Made by a program: the position numbers and the translations under genes
The notes under the pieces: generated by a model
What the model was told of the DNA's origin: nothing
The model's database searches: none
The model's input: the letters and a program-made list of their open reading frames with translations, nothing else
Source: Pseudomonas sp.
Lineage (GTDB): Bacteria > Pseudomonadota > Gammaproteobacteria > Pseudomonadales > Pseudomonadaceae
Assembly (NCBI GenBank): GCA_026398835.1
Contig: JAPLSD010000299.1
Span: forward strand, 1-9,126
DNA: 9,126 bases
Direction of reading: 5' to 3'
Part shown: positions 6,584 to 9,126 of the stretch, piece by piece
Layout of the letters: each line of letters starts with the position of its first letter
Position numbering within the stretch: the stretch's first letter is position 1

Positions 6584-7408
6584 ATGACCAAGCGTTGCAG
6601 CGCCCTGCTCACTGCCCTGTTTGCCAGCCTGATCCTGAGTCAGGTGCCCGCCCATGCCGACGGCCTGGAAGATGTCGTCAAACGCGGCACCCTCAAGGTT
6701 GCCGTACCGCAGGACTTCCCGCCCTTCGGCTCGGTCGGGCCGGACATGAAACCCCGCGGCCTGGACATCGACACCGCTGCGCTGCTGGCCGAGCAGCTGA
6801 AGGTCAAACTCGAACTGACCCCAGTCAACAGCACCAACCGGGTTCCGTTCCTGACGACCGGCAAGGTCGATCTGGTGATCTCCAGCCTCGGCAAAAACCC
6901 TGAACGCGAAAAAGTCATCGACTTCTCCCACGCCTACGCGCCCTTCTATCTTGCGGTGTTTGGTCCGCCCGATGCAGCCATCAGCACCCTGGACGATCTG
7001 AAAGGCAAAACCATCAGCGTCACCCGTGGCGCCATCGAAGACATCGAACTGACCGCTGTGGCCCCACAAGGTGTGACCATCAAGCGCTTCGAAGACAACA
7101 ACTCGACCATCGCCGCCTACCTGGCCGGCCAGGTTGACCTCATCGCCAGCGGCAACGTGGTAATGGTCACCATCAGCGAACGCAACCCGAAGCGTATTCC
7201 CGCCCTGAAGGTGAAACTCAAGGACTCGCCGGTCTACGTCGGCGTGAACAAGAACGAGCCGGCGCTGCTGGAGAAGGTGAATCAAATTCTGGCCACGGCG
7301 AAAACCGACGGCAGCCTGGAAAAAAATTCTCAGCGGTGGCTCAAGCAGCCGCTGCCATGGAAAACACCGGGCTGCTGCTGCGCGGAGCGCTGTTCACCCT
7401 TGAGCTGA
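6584..7408 (+). CDS. periplasmic amino-acid-binding protein of ABC importer (SBP family 3)
   Basis: A 274-residue secreted protein. The signal peptide is MTKRCSALLTALFASLILS with a likely cut after AHA (25). The mature part begins DGLEDVVKRGTLKVAVPQDFPPF, as in family 3 binding proteins, with RGLDIDTAALLAEQL (58-72), TNRVPFLTTGKVDLVISSLGKNPERE (84-109) and VIDFSHAYAPFY. It delivers a polar amino acid or similar ligand to the permeases; the exact ligand cannot be read. GGAG seven bases before ATG sets the start. The C-terminus is odd: family-like sequence ends at QRWLKQPLP (250-258), and then the frame runs through the start of the permease gene, adding WKTPGCCCAERCSPLS with four Cys. Such a tail is not expected in this family and points to loss of the native stop. 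The fold itself should be intact. Confidence 0.9.
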   Translation: MTKRCSALLTALFASLILSQVPAHADGLEDVVKRGTLKVAVPQDFPPFGSVGPDMKPRGLDIDTAALLAEQLKVKLELTPVNSTNRVPFLTTGKVDLVISSLGKNPEREKVIDFSHAYAPFYLAVFGPPDAAISTLDDLKGKTISVTRGAIEDIELTAVAPQGVTIKRFEDNNSTIAAYLAGQVDLIASGNVVMVTISERNPKRIPALKVKLKDSPVYVGVNKNEPALLEKVNQILATAKTDGSLEKNSQRWLKQPLPWKTPGCCCAERCSPLS

Positions 7409-7995
7409 CAGCCATCGGCGCGGTGCTTGGGGTCAGCCTGGGGATCGTTGGTGCGGTGGTTCGGGCCTGGCAGATCAAACCGTTCGCGGCGATATTCGGG
7501 GTGTATGTCGAGTTGATCCGCAACACGCCGTTTCTGGTGCAGCTGTTTTTCATCTTCTTTGGTCTGCCATCACTCGGCGTGCAGATTTCCGAATGGCAGG
7601 CCGCCGTGCTGGCGATGGTGATTAACCTCGGCGCCTACTCCACGGAAATCATTCGCGCGGGCATTCAAGCGATCCCGCGCGGCCAGCTTGAAGCGTCGGC
7701 AGCTCTGGCGATGACTCGTTTCGAGGCCTTTCGTCACGTAGTGCTGCTACCGGCGCTGGGCAAGGTCTGGCCGGCGCTGAGCAGCCAAATCATCATCGTC
7801 ATGCTCGGCTCGGCGGTGTGTTCGCAGATCGCCACTGAGGAGCTGAGCTTTGCCGCCAACTTCATTCAATCGCGCAACTTCCGTGCCTTCGAAACCTACA
7901 CCCTGACCACGCTGGTTTACCTGTGCATGGCCCTGATGATCCGCCAATTGCTGAACTGGATCGGCCGCCGGTATATCGCAAGGAGCAGCCAATGA
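7357..7995 (+). CDS. amino-acid ABC transporter permease (first), apparently short N-terminus
   Basis: A HisM/GlnP-type inner-membrane permease of 212 residues from ATG 7357, or 219 from GTG 7336. It opens MENTGLLLRGALFTLELTAIG, so the first helix begins almost at once. Later come VELIRNTPFLVQLFFIFFGLP and the cytoplasmic EAA loop with IRAGIQAIPRGQLEASAALAM that docks the ATPase. The last part reads SQIIIVMLGSAVCSQIATEELSFAANFIQSRNF. It pairs with the next permease to form the channel. Neither start has a Shine-Dalgarno sequence, and the gene overlaps the binding-protein frame by 52 bases, so translation probably depends on coupling. Relatives as I recall them have roughly ten more residues before the ENT motif, which suggests a deletion at the junction. 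The downstream end is normal, with ATGA overlap to the next gene. Confidence 0.85.
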   Translation: MENTGLLLRGALFTLELTAIGAVLGVSLGIVGAVVRAWQIKPFAAIFGVYVELIRNTPFLVQLFFIFFGLPSLGVQISEWQAAVLAMVINLGAYSTEIIRAGIQAIPRGQLEASAALAMTRFEAFRHVVLLPALGKVWPALSSQIIIVMLGSAVCSQIATEELSFAANFIQSRNFRAFETYTLTTLVYLCMALMIRQLLNWIGRRYIARSSQ

Positions 7996-8642
7996 GCGAT
8001 TTCACGTTCCTGGACATCGTGCGCAACCTGCTCACCGGTCTGCAGTGGACCCTGGCACTGTCGCTGGTGGCATTCATCGGCGGCGGACTGATCGGCTTGC
8101 TGGTCATGACGCTGCGAATTTCCAACAAGGCGTTCCCCAGTGCATTCGCCCGCACTTACATCGAACTGTTCCAGGGCACGCCGCTGTTGATGCAGCTGTT
8201 TCTGGTGTTCTTCGGCGTGGCACTGCTGGGAGTGGATATCTCGCCATGGCTGGCGGCTGCGTTTGCCCTGACGCTATTCACCAGCGCCTACCTGGCGGAG
8301 ATCTGGCGCGGCTGCGTCGAATCGATTCCCCATGGCCAGTGGGAAGCTTCGTCGAGCCTGGCGCTGACACCGCTTGAACAACTGCGCTACGTGATTCTGC
8401 CGCAAGCCTTGCGTATTGCCGTGGCGCCGACCGTGGGCTTTTCGGTGCAAGTGGTCAAAGGCACTGCGGTGACCTCGATCATCGGCTTCACCGAACTGAC
8501 CAAGACCGGCGGCATGCTCGCCAACGCGACCTTTGAGCCCTTCATGGTCTACGGCCTGGTGGCGCTCGGTTACTTCCTGCTCTGTTACCCCTTGTCCCTC
8601 AGTGCGCGCTATCTGGAAAGGAGACTGCATGCCTCTGCTTAG
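7992..8642 (+). CDS. amino-acid ABC transporter permease (second)
   Basis: A 216-residue inner-membrane permease of the same family as its neighbour. MSDFTFLDIVRNLLTGLQWTLALSL starts the N-terminal helix. YIELFQGTPLLMQLFLVFFG is the family signature, and the EAA loop is WRGCVESIPHGQWEASSSLAL followed by LRYVILPQAL. The end, SIIGFTELTKTGGMLANATF, is typical of the polar amino-acid branch. It forms a heterodimer with the first permease. The ATG at 7992 overlaps the preceding stop by four bases (ATGA) and has AGGAG (7981-7985) six bases upstream. Its own stop overlaps the ATPase gene by 14 bases. This is a normal tightly coupled operon layout. Confidence 0.93.
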   Translation: MSDFTFLDIVRNLLTGLQWTLALSLVAFIGGGLIGLLVMTLRISNKAFPSAFARTYIELFQGTPLLMQLFLVFFGVALLGVDISPWLAAAFALTLFTSAYLAEIWRGCVESIPHGQWEASSSLALTPLEQLRYVILPQALRIAVAPTVGFSVQVVKGTAVTSIIGFTELTKTGGMLANATFEPFMVYGLVALGYFLLCYPLSLSARYLERRLHASA

Positions 8643-9126
8643 AATTTCCGCCCTGCATAAATATTACGGCGACCACCATGTGCTCAAAGGCATCGACCTC
8701 AGTATCGAGGAAGGTCAGGTCGTCGCGATCATCGGCCGTAGCGGTTCGGGTAAAAGTACCCTGCTGCGAACCTTGAATGGCCTGGAGTCGATCAACGACG
8801 GGGTGATTGAGGTCGATGGCGAATACCTTGACGCCGCTCGCGCCGATTTGCGCAGCCTGCGACAGAAGGTCGGGATGGTGTTTCAGCAGTTCAACCTGTT
8901 CCCGCACCTGACCGTTGGCGAAAACGTGATGCTCGCGCCGCAGGTGGTGCAGAAAGTGCCGAAGGCCAAAGCTGCCGACCTCGCACGACAGATGCTTGAA
9001 CGGGTCGGCCTCGGAGAAAAATTCGATGCGTTTCCAGACCGCCTGTCCGGCGGCCAGCAACAGCGCGTGGCGATTGCCCGGGCGCTGGCCATGTCACCCA
9101 AAGTATTGCTCTGCGACGAGATCACC
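8629..9126 (+). CDS. amino-acid ABC transporter ATP-binding protein, 5' part
   Basis: The first 166 codons of a GlnQ/HisP-type ATPase that drives the importer from the cytoplasmic face; the gene continues past the right edge. It has the A-loop Tyr in HKYYGDHHVLKGIDL (10-24), Walker A GRSGSGKST (36-44), the Q-loop MVFQQFNLFPHLTV (83-96), signature LSGGQQQR (139-146) and Walker B VLLCDE (159-164). The sequence stops within the usual ETS/ITS motif, just before the D-loop. AAGGAG (8618-8623) lies five bases before ATG, inside the permease gene. All motifs visible so far are intact, so the ATPase is probably functional. Confidence 0.95.
   Translation, partial: MPLLRISALHKYYGDHHVLKGIDLSIEEGQVVAIIGRSGSGKSTLLRTLNGLESINDGVIEVDGEYLDAARADLRSLRQKVGMVFQQFNLFPHLTVGENVMLAPQVVQKVPKAKAADLARQMLERVGLGEKFDAFPDRLSGGQQQRVAIARALAMSPKVLLCDEIT

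Noticed and set aside
6557..7285. Minus-strand open frame across the binding-protein gene
   Set aside because: Opposes a gene with signal peptide, ribosome site and family motifs; a shadow only.

Overview
The window looks like chromosomal DNA of a fluorescent-group Pseudomonas. This rests on the high-GC coding style, the 419-residue Rho, the trxA-rho-ubiD order and the pseudomonad-type PagP-like barrel. The species call comes from recognising protein families, not from a search. No mobile element, tRNA, rRNA or CRISPR array is visible.

Layout from left to right. The 5' part of a ChaC-type gamma-glutamylcyclotransferase gene runs off the left edge on the minus strand. An AT-rich intergenic stretch of about 350 bases separates it from a plus-strand outer-membrane beta-barrel gene resembling the lipid A palmitoyltransferase PagP. 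Facing that gene is a minus-strand housekeeping block, in transcription order trxA, rho, ubiD and a ferredoxin-fused flavin reductase. Intrinsic terminators follow trxA and rho. ubiD and the reductase overlap at TGATG and are probably translationally coupled. Rho has a long C-rich leader, with a candidate promoter just after the trxA terminator, which suits the known autoregulation of rho.

Upstream of trxA is a minus-strand FadR-subfamily GntR regulator. Divergent from it is a polar amino-acid ABC importer operon: periplasmic binding protein, two permeases and an ATPase cut by the right edge. The divergent intergenic region holds a near-perfect 15-bp palindrome of the kind FadR-type proteins bind. 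It also holds a well-spaced sigma-54 (-24/-12) promoter candidate placed correctly for the binding-protein start codon. The inferred logic is that the regulator senses a small carboxylate or amino acid and controls uptake, possibly under a nitrogen signal through sigma-54.

No clear new system appears. The main oddity is the junction of binding protein and first permease: the binding-protein frame runs about 50 bases into the permease and ends in an abnormal Cys-rich tail, while the permease lacks a ribosome binding site and seems to have a short N-terminus. This looks like a small deletion that removed the normal stop and start. Other points of interest are the divergent PagP-like protein with Asn where the enterobacterial enzyme has a catalytic Asp, the UbiD-reductase coupling, and the rho leader.
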